Of a stretch of 64,000 bases of DNA, positions 35,163 to 45,233 are shown one piece after another. Under the pieces are notes generated by a model that saw nothing but the letters and a program-made list of their open reading frames with translations, ran no database searches and was not told where the DNA came from. Every line of letters begins with the position of its first letter. Within the stretch, counting starts at the first letter, position 1. This DNA comes from Athripsodes cinereus (lineage: Eukaryota; Arthropoda; Insecta; Trichoptera; Leptoceridae): assembly GCA_947579605.1 (NCBI GenBank), contig OX388321.1, forward strand, positions 13,233,427 through 13,297,426, given 5' to 3'. Made by a program: the position numbers and the translations under genes.

Positions 35163-35930
35163 GGGTCGTTCACATTTGTTCACTTTCAGTGATCACTCCG
35201 GGGCATCGTTCAGGTAGTCGTCGAGTGATCATTCGACGACGCTCGAGCCGTTCACGAAGTCGGAGCGAGTCACCCGACGACTCGCACTGTCGCGTTCAGG
35301 CATGTCGTCGGGTGACAACCGAACAACCGAAATCATAGCGAGGTGATTATCGCTCTTACCGACAGTTACCTTGACGTTTGAGTGATAGCGGTTGTCAAAA
35401 CAATTGCGAAGTTAATCGTAATTTTGGTGTATTCTTGTCGTACTATACAATTTTTCAAAATAGAAAATCATATTTATTTGGTTCAAGAAGTGAAATGGAA
35501 GAGAAATTAAAATAGTAAGTGCAGATTTTAGTGAGTAATTTATTTTTTAATAATGTTTAAATATGCATTATCCTAAAACCATTCCTAAATCAAAGCCAAT
35601 TCAACTATTCAAATTAAAAACGTAATCAAGTCAAGCACGGCGCACTACCGCGAATGAATTTTACGAAAATGGCGCCATTACGATGACATTTGGGTCATAA
35701 AAACGCTCAAAGTTGTTCACGATTATCCGAGGTGACATTCGCCACTTACTGCAACTTCATGGTCGCTCAGGTCACTCGACGTCGAGCGACATTTAATGCT
35801 GCTTGAACGACACCCGGATGATCCTCCAAGATGAATAGGTGTGAACGGGCGTTTCATCAATAGTGATCACTAGCGATGACGGAGGAAAGAGATTACCACT
35901 CGTCATAATTTTGATGAAAGGTCCTTTCAC
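35163..35930. mobile_element. GTTCACTTTCAGTGATCAC MITE, filled copy
   Basis: Left part GTTCACATTTGTTCACTTTC, AGTGATCACTCCGG; right part GGATGATCCTCCAARATGAA, GGTGTGAAC, ATCAATAGTGATCACTAGCG. The halves are contiguous in the copy at 41710-41865, but here 613 bp intervene (35202-35814). Confidence 0.7.
35202..35814. mobile_element. 613-bp MITE nested in another MITE
   Basis: The ends GGCATCGTTCAGGTA and (inverted) GGTGTCGTTCAAGCA pair at about 11 of 15 positions; a GTCGAGTGA-type motif occurs near both ends. The probable 3-bp target duplication CGG is at 35199-35201 and 35815-35817. The 106-codon frame across its left end is spurious. Confidence 0.65.
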
Positions 35931-36029
35931 TGAAACGACAATAAACAAGTTTTATCTTATTATTTGTTTTATTTTCTATGAATTTGTATTGAATGTCAGA
36001 ATCATGTACAAAATTATTATTTTTTTATT

Positions 36030-36205
36030 TTTTATTTTATTTTATTTTTACAATATTAAAGAATCAAACAGTCATAACATAACATGTTAACAATTAATAC
36101 ACTCAACATGTGGACCAGCAAAGATTCCACTCTTACCAGAAATGTCTTTAGTCTTGAGAAAAAAAGCAAAAGTTAAAATTTTCTAAAAAAGTTAAAGTAA
36201 ATTTA
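36030..36205 (-). repeat. Interspersed repeat, mate of 50640-50995
   Basis: ATTAAAGAATCAAACAGTCA, ATAACATAACATGTTAACAA and GTCTTGAGAAAAAAAGCAAA occur here; their complements occur in the same order at 50830-50995. Class unknown. Confidence 0.6.
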
Positions 36206-36529
36206 TTATGCAGTCGAGAGCTATATTAATTTATTTTATGTGTTATTTTTCATTTTTGAATTTGTTTAATTATTTTCGTACGAAAATATGTTAAACTACA
36301 TACAACATGATTGAGAGTGTTGACATGGCAGTGAAAGCATAGGTTGAACAAGTGTGAACAGACGTGTCCACTTTCGATGAACAGGTTTGACCCTGACACT
36401 CTGGATGATCATCCAAAGTGAAGCAATGTGAATGCTACTTTGCAAATCTTAAGATTTCGTATGTAAAATGACAGTTCACTTTGTGTACTATGTATTTATT
36501 TATTTCAGTAATTTTATATAGACGTTTAT

Positions 36530-39500
36530 ATATCTGTGCGCCGGAGCGAAACTACACCATGTCGAGTGACATCGTTTTACACTATGGCCGTTCAAAGTTT
36601 TTTCGATTTGTTTTTTGATATATTTTTTGATTATTCTTGTAGTTTTTTGACATTTAATTGATTCCCAAGATAGTTTTAAGTTATTTCTATCTATTTCAAT
36701 CCACATACAAAACAAAAAACGTGTTTTTTTGTTTAAAAAACGTAAATATAATAACATAGTGTAGTTTACCTCTATTCATATTTTGACAGTTAGAATAAAC
36801 ATTTGAGAGGTAAAGTACACTATGTCGGTTAAATGAACATTTCGGTGGTTCTTTTTCCATTTTTTACCGATATTATGGAATAATTTTTCTGTTACACTTT
36901 AATTTAAGACTTTGGAATAACAAAGTGGGGTCCATTAATAGAAAAAATGTCAAATCTGTCATTATTTTTGCTATATAGATCAATTTAAATACATCATCAA
37001 AATTTTAGAGTTTCCAGTTGATTTGATTCAGAAAAACCTCTTAACACATAAAAAATTAGAGGAGAAACAGAAAAAATACATAGTTATTTATTCAAAATTG
37101 ATAGTCAAAGCCTTTCACAAGCTGTTTCGATATAAATAGATCGCAATTATAGTTTTTCACAGCACTCTTTGACCTTTCAAACAAGAGAAGACATTAATTA
37201 TTATAATATATCGTCCATTATTGAGTGGCTGATTACTCAGTGCAATTTAAAATGCCCTTGCTTCTCATCAAGGGTTTAATTAACTTGACCTTGAAAATGG
37301 ATTTCTCGCTAGGAAGAATGCAAGGTACCCTTTAAGTATTAGTTCCTTTGGGGCTGCTGTGCGAAAGGTGACATCCTTGTAACAGATGAGTGTTCAACCC
37401 CACTTGTCTCATTCTTCTAAATTATAGTAACAGGCTGTCATCATTCTAATGAAAAATATCTTGCATGAGGCTTATACTTAGGATATAAAAAATATATTCC
37501 TGTGGACTATTCCACTTATAGAAAATGTGATAATACGAACAAGCAGATAATGTTAATACGGGATATGAAAAAAGTTTGGTATAAAAAGTTGTTATTTAAT
37601 TTTTGAAAACAATACACAATATACAAATATTTAAAAGTTAAAAAAGATACAAAATAAGGATCAATCATCTACGGATTAATCTTCAACTCTGTTGTAATTT
37701 ATTATTGATTTGTAAAATAGATGAAATTACGATTCCAGCAAGTCCTTGTGCTTCGCAATGGAAATTGCTATGGTAGATGTTCTTGAGGGCATCAAAGCCT
37801 CTGGGACCTTCCAGATTTTCTACTTAGTATTGTGTTTTTAAAATTGTCTTTTAACGAACATCGGTATATCAATTCTCTTCTTTACTCCAGGTCTAAACAT
37901 TTTGATCTAGGTAATTAATTTCTCATTAGTTTTTCCCCCAATTACTTCCTGGCAGCATAACTGGGCTTTCTTCTATTAACACAGCGTATCTTTTTTATGG
38001 ATTATACAATATCTGCCTTGCTGTATTTTCAACAGTTCTGAGAGAATTATGTGCCGGTGTTGTTATTTCTATCTCATTTATATCTTACTCCAAAATCAAC
38101 CAAAGCTACAAAAAAAAAAACATTGTGTAACAAGAATTTGATTATGATATATTCACCAAAGACTTGTAAAGTCTGAAAAACTCTACACAAATTTCTATTC
38201 AAAATATAAATTACATAAAAATAAGGTTGTTTTTCATATCAGATCCATTTCTTTCAATTTCCTCTCCATAATCACAATTCCATGTGCAGAGTTCATTTTC
38301 TGAAAAATAAACAAATGTTTAACATTCGAATCAGTTTCATCTCATTGAAAACAAATAAAATGCATACACTTGGCTGTGTAATTTGGAATCAAATGAATCA
38401 ATGCAAGAAAATACAACATACATAAAAATAGTGCTATTTTACATACTAGATCCATTCCTCATTCTTTGACTTCATCTCCATTTATAATGTCAGTAATCAG
38501 AATTCCTTCTTGTCAAATCTTTCCATTATTTTCTACAACTACCTCTGTTATTTCAGTGCCAAGTCCATTCCTGATAAGTACAACAAATACTAATCATTCA
38601 AATCAGTTTGGCATCTATTAAAAACAAATAACATGTGTCCATTTAGCTGTGTGTAATTACTAATTTAGAATCAAATGAAGCAATGTAAGCGAAAACAATT
38701 AACATAAAAATAATGCTGTTTTACATACCAGATCAATTCCTGCCACTTTGCTTTTTTTCTCCACCAATATTGTCCATAATCATACTACCATGTGCTGCAG
38801 CCATTATCAAATCTATCTAATTATCTTAAACGACCGCGTCTGTTCTTCCACATGTCAATGTCCTTTCAAGTACAATCCTAATAAATTGATAAAACGAAAC
38901 TTAATTTCAAAATCGTAAATCCAAATAACAAAAATCTCCTAATGCGTTGTACGGAATCTATGAACATAGTATTATAAATAAACGTTGTATAAAACTTACC
39001 AGAGATTAACAGTAACTATATGCATCTTTGAAGAATAGTAAAAAACTATTTCTTCTAAAAAACCTTATACTTTTCTTTATTAAACAACAATCGAATTGTA
39101 AATACGCCAACAAAATACAGAAAACATAATGAAGTAAACAAGTCGGGCAAAAGAATGTTATGACATTTAAGATCGGTATTACCATGAATGTAAAATATAA
39201 ATACACCATTATAGCGGCAAACTTTAAAATGTATATTTATTTCCAGTACATTATCAATAAAAATAAATTTAGAAAATATCTTTTATATTATAATTATAAT
39301 GATTAGTAATTTATTTAAGTTTTTATAGTATTAATTTTTAAAAAATTCTTAGTTATAAAAATTGTGTTCATTACACAATAGCCATATTGTTGACTACGTC
39401 TTGTTAATGGTAACCCGAAATACTGTTTTGACGCCATATTGCTTCACATAGCGTCCTTGGCAATCCTCGGGTACATCTTTGCCTAGAGGTAAACTACACT

Positions 39501-39698
39501 ATGTTAACTTGGTGTTGTTTCGCTTGGATAAAATAATGACATAGTGTTTTATACCTTTGGGTATCTAAAAATATACTTATTTTTCAAATATTTTATAAAT
39601 ATCATTAAAAAGAGCGTAACGAGCTCTCTAAGAATATGTAAATATCTCAATTTGCCCAAATTTTCACTTGGTGTAGTTTCGCTCCGGCGTACAGATAT
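36530..39698. mobile_element. 3.2-kb element with about 30-bp terminal inverted repeats
   Basis: The left end ATATCTGTGCGCCGGAGCGA continues AACTACACCA; the right end is its complement with one or two changes (GGTGTAGTTTCGCTCCGG, CGTACAGATAT). A subterminal motif resembling AGGTAAACTACACTATG lies at about 36757-36771 (inverted), 36812-36826 and 39487-39503. The interior holds no intact transposase, only diverged tandem units (38214-38990). Superfamily not assigned. A stray ACGAAACTACACCATGT at 60110-60126 suggests further fragments. Confidence 0.65.
38214..38990. repeat. Three diverged tandem units inside the 3.2-kb element
   Basis: Units start CATAAAAATA at 38214, 38421 and 38703 and share blocks TTTACATACYAGATCMATTC, CATAATCANACTNCCATGTG (first and third) and GAAAACAAATAAMATG (first and second). 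On the minus strand each block ends before a GTATGTAA-like donor, resembling a triplicated exon, but all frames are closed. Confidence 0.5.
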
Positions 39699-39849
39699 TA
39701 TATATATTTAATTTTTTTTTATGCGTTTTAAAGTGAGAAGACATTGATTTTTTTCTTTGAATGAGCAATGATTTTGGGCCTTGCCGATAAATAAAGTTTT
39801 TGAGCCTCGCCGATAACAAAAATTTTGCTACGAAATTGTCTTTTTACCT

Positions 39850-40277
39850 ATAGACCATTAAATGTCACGTGGTCTTGTCTATGGATTTGCTTTTGCTTGG
39901 GGGGCAAACAGTCAGATTGCGCAAATCATCCTTGTAGGATGTTATGCCATAAGAGAAAAAAAAGAAAGTCAGACGACAAAATAATAACTAAATCGACACT
40001 GACAGTTTTTTTGATTATTAGGCATTCTTTAGGCGTTCCACCTAATATTGAGTAATTTTGTAATACTGACATTCGGAAGGATAATACCGACATGACAACG
40101 CTCTTCTTTGAAATAATTTACTACCTGAGATAGCATGTGTTATGGTACTTTATCTCTTTTTCACGCATAGTTAAAACTGCGCAGTTAGAAAGAGATACCA
40201 CCTTTTTGTTTGTTTTGTTTTTGTTCCGTTGTGGACCTCCAAACATTTTTCTGTGACGTCATCCTTTAATGGTCTAT
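39850..40277. mobile_element. MITE with ATAGACCATTAAA inverted ends
   Basis: Left ATAGACCATTAAATGTCACG; the right end is the complement of ATAGACCATTAAAGGATGACG. About 430 bp, no supported ORF. A short perfect hairpin (CTTCCCGC ... GCGGGAAG, 40298-40320) lies just outside. Confidence 0.55.
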
Positions 40278-40664
40278 TGCAAATGAGATTCAAACTTCCC
40301 GCTTGCATTGCGGCGGGAAGTGTGAATCATGTCAGATTTATAACATTTATAATTCTATGGTCAAATTGTCATAGTTTCACGTTCACGCAATGTTAATCAG
40401 TATGAATCATCAGATTACTATTATTATGGCTGCCATAGTAATTTGAATATTTTATTATGTTTGTCATTATTAGATGAGTGACGTGATATAATAGTAGTTT
40501 ATGGTGCATAATGATGAATTTGTTCCATACATACTATTATTACTCACTCTATGAATACATTTTGAAAATCTGTAATACCATTTCAGGCATTCTACTCAGT
40601 GGATTAATGCAAACAAATTTATGAATATCTAGCAATAATATTTTTCTCTTAACCTACATATATT

Positions 40665-40782
40665 ATCACGGCATATCCAACAAGTGGGGTAGCCAATGGA
40701 ATAATTTAATAAACATGCAAGTTGCATGCAGACACAGAGTTGGAAATGTATTCTTTCCCAGGGACTCAACAGAAACAAAATA
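40665..40782 (-). repeat. Truncated GATGGTATAG-type repeat
   Basis: ACGGCATATCCAACAAGTGG, GGTAGCCAATGGA, AACATGCAAGTTGCATGCAG, then a remnant ending CCCAGGGACTC. The middle is missing. Confidence 0.6.
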
Positions 40783-41254
40783 CATACCTAGGTAGTTCAT
40801 TTTTAGTTTTGGATATCTTCAAATGTATGAGTTTATAATAAAAAAATGTTTTGTTGACTTGGTTTGCCATATTAGATCAGCAGCACGTATAATTTTAACA
40901 CTCAAAACAACTGGATTTATTTTTGTTCTTGCAAAAAATCACACATTTTTTGACATGATAGCAGAATTTCTATAAATTTGCCCATGGCTTTGTGGTGTAA
41001 TATATCCGGACCTAATTTTCAAAGATTTTAATTCACTCTCATTGAGACCATAACTCATTTTCTTGATTGCAAATCAAAACATTTTTGCTATAATTAATTT
41101 TAGAAGTCATCATTTTCTCAGATTAGAGAAGGGGAAATAAAATAAGGTTTTACTATTCTCCTTTTTATTTTTGTATAGCGTTTAAAATTTACAATATTCA
41201 TCCTAAACTTAGATAGTACAGACATTAAAAAAATATTCATGTTATTTTTTTAAA

Positions 41255-41600
41255 TGCCTTTATTTTTCCAAACACCTGCCTTTTACAGGGCACTCGAAAA
41301 CTTATGTAAAATAGTGAGAGACCAATTCTATGTCAGGTGCTTCATGGAAAAATCAACCTTTATTCACATAATTCTTTTGCTTCCTCCACATTCATGCAAT
41401 TTGTCATACATACCAATTTCTGTTACGCAACTCGCATCCATCCTTGAGATTATCACATATCCTATCTTTTAGAAAAATACATCTTCTTTGTCAAATTTTC
41501 GTCAACCATTCGCTCCACCTGTCCATACCATCACAACTTATTTACACACATTCTATTCAAAACACTCCTCTTGCATTTACCCATTCTCCTAATTTAGGCT
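41255..41600 (-). repeat. GATGGTATAG repeat piece joined to RT C-terminal fragment
   Basis: 41255-41345 is the head of the SINE-like family (AACACCTGCCTTTTACAGGG, ACTCGAAAACTTATG, GAGAGACCAATTC). 41385-41600 is a degenerate endonuclease/RT C-terminal fragment (TTTTGCTTCCTCCACATTCA, CTCGCATCCATCCTTGAGA) in the same orientation. No open frame. Confidence 0.5.
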
Positions 41601-41709
41601 TTTTTGTGTGTAGTAATGAAATTTTACATCTATTTTAAAATATCAAACAAACAGTTTAACAACATAACATAATATGTTTAGATAATAAATACAGATCGAG
41701 CTAGTCCTA

Positions 41710-41865
41710 AACTAAAGGGGCGTTCACATTTGTTCACTTTCAGTGATCACTCTGGATGATCCTCCAAAATGAAAAGGTGTGAATAGGCGTTTATCAATAG
41801 TGATCACTAGCGATGACGGATGAAAGCGATTACTACCCGACATAATTTCGATGAAAGGTTCAGAA
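41710..41865. mobile_element. GTTCACTTTCAGTGATCAC MITE, empty-site copy
   Basis: Same element as 35163-35930 but uninterrupted across TGATCACTCTGGATGATCC, so it serves as a paralogous empty site for the 613-bp insertion there. Confidence 0.7.
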
Positions 41866-42029
41866 ATTCAAATATAGGTATGAACATATTTTGTGAAAAT
41901 ATTATGTGTAGAAAATAAAATCATCGTACATATAATTAAATGAATTTGAGTGTGTATTTCAATCAAATATACCCCTTGAATCACTCTCTCACTTTTTCAC
42001 CAGTCAACGATACTTTCAAGATCACAGTC

Positions 42030-42092
42030 TAGAAACTGACCTTCACCATTCAGAGCGTCTCTATACTAACTGAGTCACCTTTTCCAACAACA
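42030..42092. repeat. Fragment of the GAGCACAGGGC family
   Basis: Only the second block remains: CACCATTCAGAGCGTCTCTA, then GAGTCACCTTTTCC. Confidence 0.5.
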
Positions 42093-42464
42093 TTTCCAGA
42101 CAGATCCCTCTTCACCATGTAATTTGACGTCACAAAGAATATTGTTTTCATACCTTTAATTTTATTAATGTCACATGGCTCATATTGAATGTGTGTCAAT
42201 CATGTACAATATAGAAAATGTTGGTATTTTTAATTGAATTTTCTCTCACATTTTTGAAGTCAAATACCACATTGAATTATGTGAAAAGGGTGATTGATCA
42301 TTGCGATTCTGTAAGCTTACTAAGTAATGTATTAAAAGTAAGTAAAAAATATAAAATAATTTTTGGTTTTCTCAATTGGCAAACTAACTACTATCTAATT
42401 ATATAATTTATCGATTAGAAATTCCAAACATATACTACTTGTTTTATTTTTTATTTATTTATTA

Positions 42465-42600
42465 TTTTATTTTTTCGGGTTGGCTGGAAGAAATCGCATA
42501 TGCGATAACCCCGCCTTTTGGTAATTTATTGGAACAAAAACTTGTAGGTACACTGTTTATATTAATGCCAATAAAGTTTTATTTATTTAATTACTACTGA
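42465..42600 (+). repeat. LINE 3' tail
   Basis: GGTTGGCTGGAAGAAATCGC, ATATGCGATAACCCCGCC, TTGTAGGTACACTG, then an AATAAAG end. It is the untranslated 3' terminus of a CR1/Jockey-type LINE; similar tails lie at 48828, 50080 and 2105 (minus). Confidence 0.6.
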
Positions 42601-43474
42601 TTACTCAACAAAAGTACCACGAGATTAGCGTTGTTTAAGGCGATGTGAACATACATGTAAAAGGATCCATAAACATTCAGTAAAGATTAACAATTCAATC
42701 ATTGATCATAAGGCAATCAATTGTAATTTGAATTGGGGTATTTCAACCATTGTTTATCTGATTTTTTTGTGTACCCAAATAATTGACAATATATCTTTTC
42801 CAGTATGACATTTATTAATGACTAAAACATGGTATTTTGTGTAAATAAAATAAAATAAAAATCAGTAAATCTTTAAGAATGAAAAAATGCATTGGTAATA
42901 GCAAAGTGGCTTATTGCATTTGAGCAGGTTTCATCAGCTAACCAGATGAAATTAAATTTAAAAACATATCATATTGTGAAAAAATAACTTCCGTCTTTTC
43001 TAGTACAACATATTCAAAAAAATCATTTATAATTTTTGTCAATGGATTGATTTAGCTTCAGTTAATCTGTATAGAAAATTTATATCTCCCGATATGCTAA
43101 TAAATTGCAACGTAGATAGTTGTATAGTTGAGGAATAAAGTTAAGTAATTAGTTAATAAGTACAATTTGTGCAATAATTTGGTGTAATATAAAATGAGTA
43201 GACAAATTATGCATTAATTTTTTAGAAACATTTTAATTAAGTGCTAACCTAAATATTCTTATAAGTATGAACTACTTGTTCAAGGTTGCAAATTCAGTGG
43301 CTCAGATCATGGCTATACAAAAAATTAGTTCATATAATGCGGGCCGTGAACGCCTAAGATCTTACATTTTAAAAAGTATTGAAAATTTATAATCCAAATA
43401 TTTTCATAAATGGATGTTATATAGATTATACACAACATATGTGGAAATACTATAAAATGTTAGAAACGAAAAAT

Positions 43475-43567
43475 GCCACCTTTGCCACAGGTACCTTGTT
43501 TGGATTGAAACCACGAACCTTTTTACTTGTTCTGGCCTGCTCCATCCAATTGAGCTACGAGTTGACC
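43475..43567 (-). repeat. tRNA-derived SINE (family 3)
   Basis: Minus strand: AACTCGTAGCTCAATTGGAT (A-box context), GGAGCAGGCC, then GGTTCGTGGTTTCAATCC (B-box context). Single copy in this window. No acceptor stem closes, so it is not a tRNA gene. Confidence 0.6.
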
Positions 43568-43734
43568 ATTTGAAACCAACAAATTTCTCCATTATTTAAA
43601 CCCAATGATTGGTACCTAATGATTCACACAAGCCAAATGTGTGACCAAAAGCCAAATCAACCAATAATATTAGTTTTATAATAAAACAATTTATTTTATT
43701 AAGTTTAATTTATATAATAAAATAGGTAAGTATG

Positions 43735-43800
43735 TTATTTATTTATTCTTTACTGTACATTGACTACAAGCAAATTTACATAAAAATACATTAAATCAAA
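43735..43800 (-). repeat. LINE 3' tail fragment
   Basis: TATTCTTTACTGTACATTGA, CTACAAGCAAATTTACATAA is the complement of the AATGTACAGTAAAGAAT end of the tails at 48828 and 53800. Confidence 0.55.
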
Positions 43801-45019
43801 TACCTACAATCATATGTTGAAGAAATAGAGGTATAGATAAGTAACTGGATATAAATTTAATCAGATCCATATATTACTAAAAAGTATATAACAAACGTCA
43901 CTTAAAAGTATTACATCTACACAACTATTTTACAATTTATATTCGCTACATTTCATCTATGGCTATATCTTAAATCTAAAATATCAACGATACTAAAAAG
44001 AATTACTATTTATTTATTATTTATTTTACTTACCCCAATTTGAGTCAAACTTATTCTATAGTTTATTCCTCGGTTAAAGCTATTACTAGATAAATGAACA
44101 AATCTTTGTACTGTACAATTTGTTTTATTTTCATAGTAACATATTATGTGACCAAGGAGGTTATAAGATTAAAGTTCTATGTTTGTTATTTTGATAATAA
44201 AGTTTGCGATTTATCTTGTCATAATTATCTTACTATAACAGTGTTACATAAAATGTGTCAACCATTTTACTCAATTATATGGTTTAACTCATTGTTGTGT
44301 AACATCATATTCATATATAATTTATCATAAGTCTTATGGAATAGTTTGTTTTAATATAATAATAATTAGTTTACTTTTATTTAAAATTAAATCCCTACCT
44401 TTAAAAGCTTCTTTCTCTAAACTTTTATCTATTAACTAACAAAGAACATTATTTTTACGAATAAATATGGCACCATTCATCCACAGTTTTAGGGATGATA
44501 CATTAAGTTTTATTTGATTTTAAGGAATGTTTGTTTATTTCAGTTGCATTATTAATCTTGAACATCATAACCAGTATTCCAGTGACATGTTTATACTTGT
44601 AAACAAAGCTGGCAGTTACCAAAAAATTAACTCAGTTAATTGTTAAAATTTTTTAGAAATTATAAAGTAAGTTACAGTTAATCGTTAATTCCAGGAACAA
44701 TTTTTTTTAATCCTAGCTCAAGTTCGAGGAGTTAAAAATTAGAAAAGCTCTTCGACTTATTTTTAGAAAGCTAGTTCTTGTGATGGGTTGCAGCCCTTTG
44801 AAAAATTGCTGAAGGACCCTTCCAGAAAATGTGATGCACTGATAATTTAAAGGAAGTTTTTTTTAACACATGCGATGTTTGCACTTCAGTTAAAAAAAAT
44901 TACTGTCAATGCTTAAAAGTTAGTGACGATTTTAGAGAAATTAATTAATGAACTGCCTAATATATAAATTGTAAATGCCCTGCTGTGCTTGTAACTAATG
45001 TAGATTTTATAATTATTAC

Positions 45020-45025
45020 TTTATT
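45020..45025 (-). terminator. Candidate poly(A) signal of the 45234-53668 gene
   Basis: AATAAA on the minus strand, about 210 bp after the stop codon, the first hexamer of this type seen downstream. AT-rich context makes chance occurrence likely. Confidence 0.35.
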
Positions 45026-45233
45026 GCTTTGAACAAATTTGATTAACAATTTATGAATAATTAATTTCATACATTTTGAAATTGTTAAATGTATTGTTAT
45101 TAACAAGTATTTGTTCTATTAAATATAACTGTTCATGTTCTCAGATGTTGTTGTGTGAACCAGATTGCATTGTTATGACGTTTTCATCACGAAGAGTTTC
45201 ACGACGACACTCTTTCAGTGATTTGTCATATAG

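Noticed and set aside
35018..35338. 106-codon ORF with an Arg/Ser-rich end
   Set aside because: It starts in a SINE and runs into a MITE end; the Arg/Ser stretch comes from CGA/TCG repeats of the inverted end, not an SR protein.
36500..36757. 85-codon minus ORF at the left end of the 3.2-kb element
   Set aside because: It covers the terminal inverted repeat itself and shows no transposase motif.
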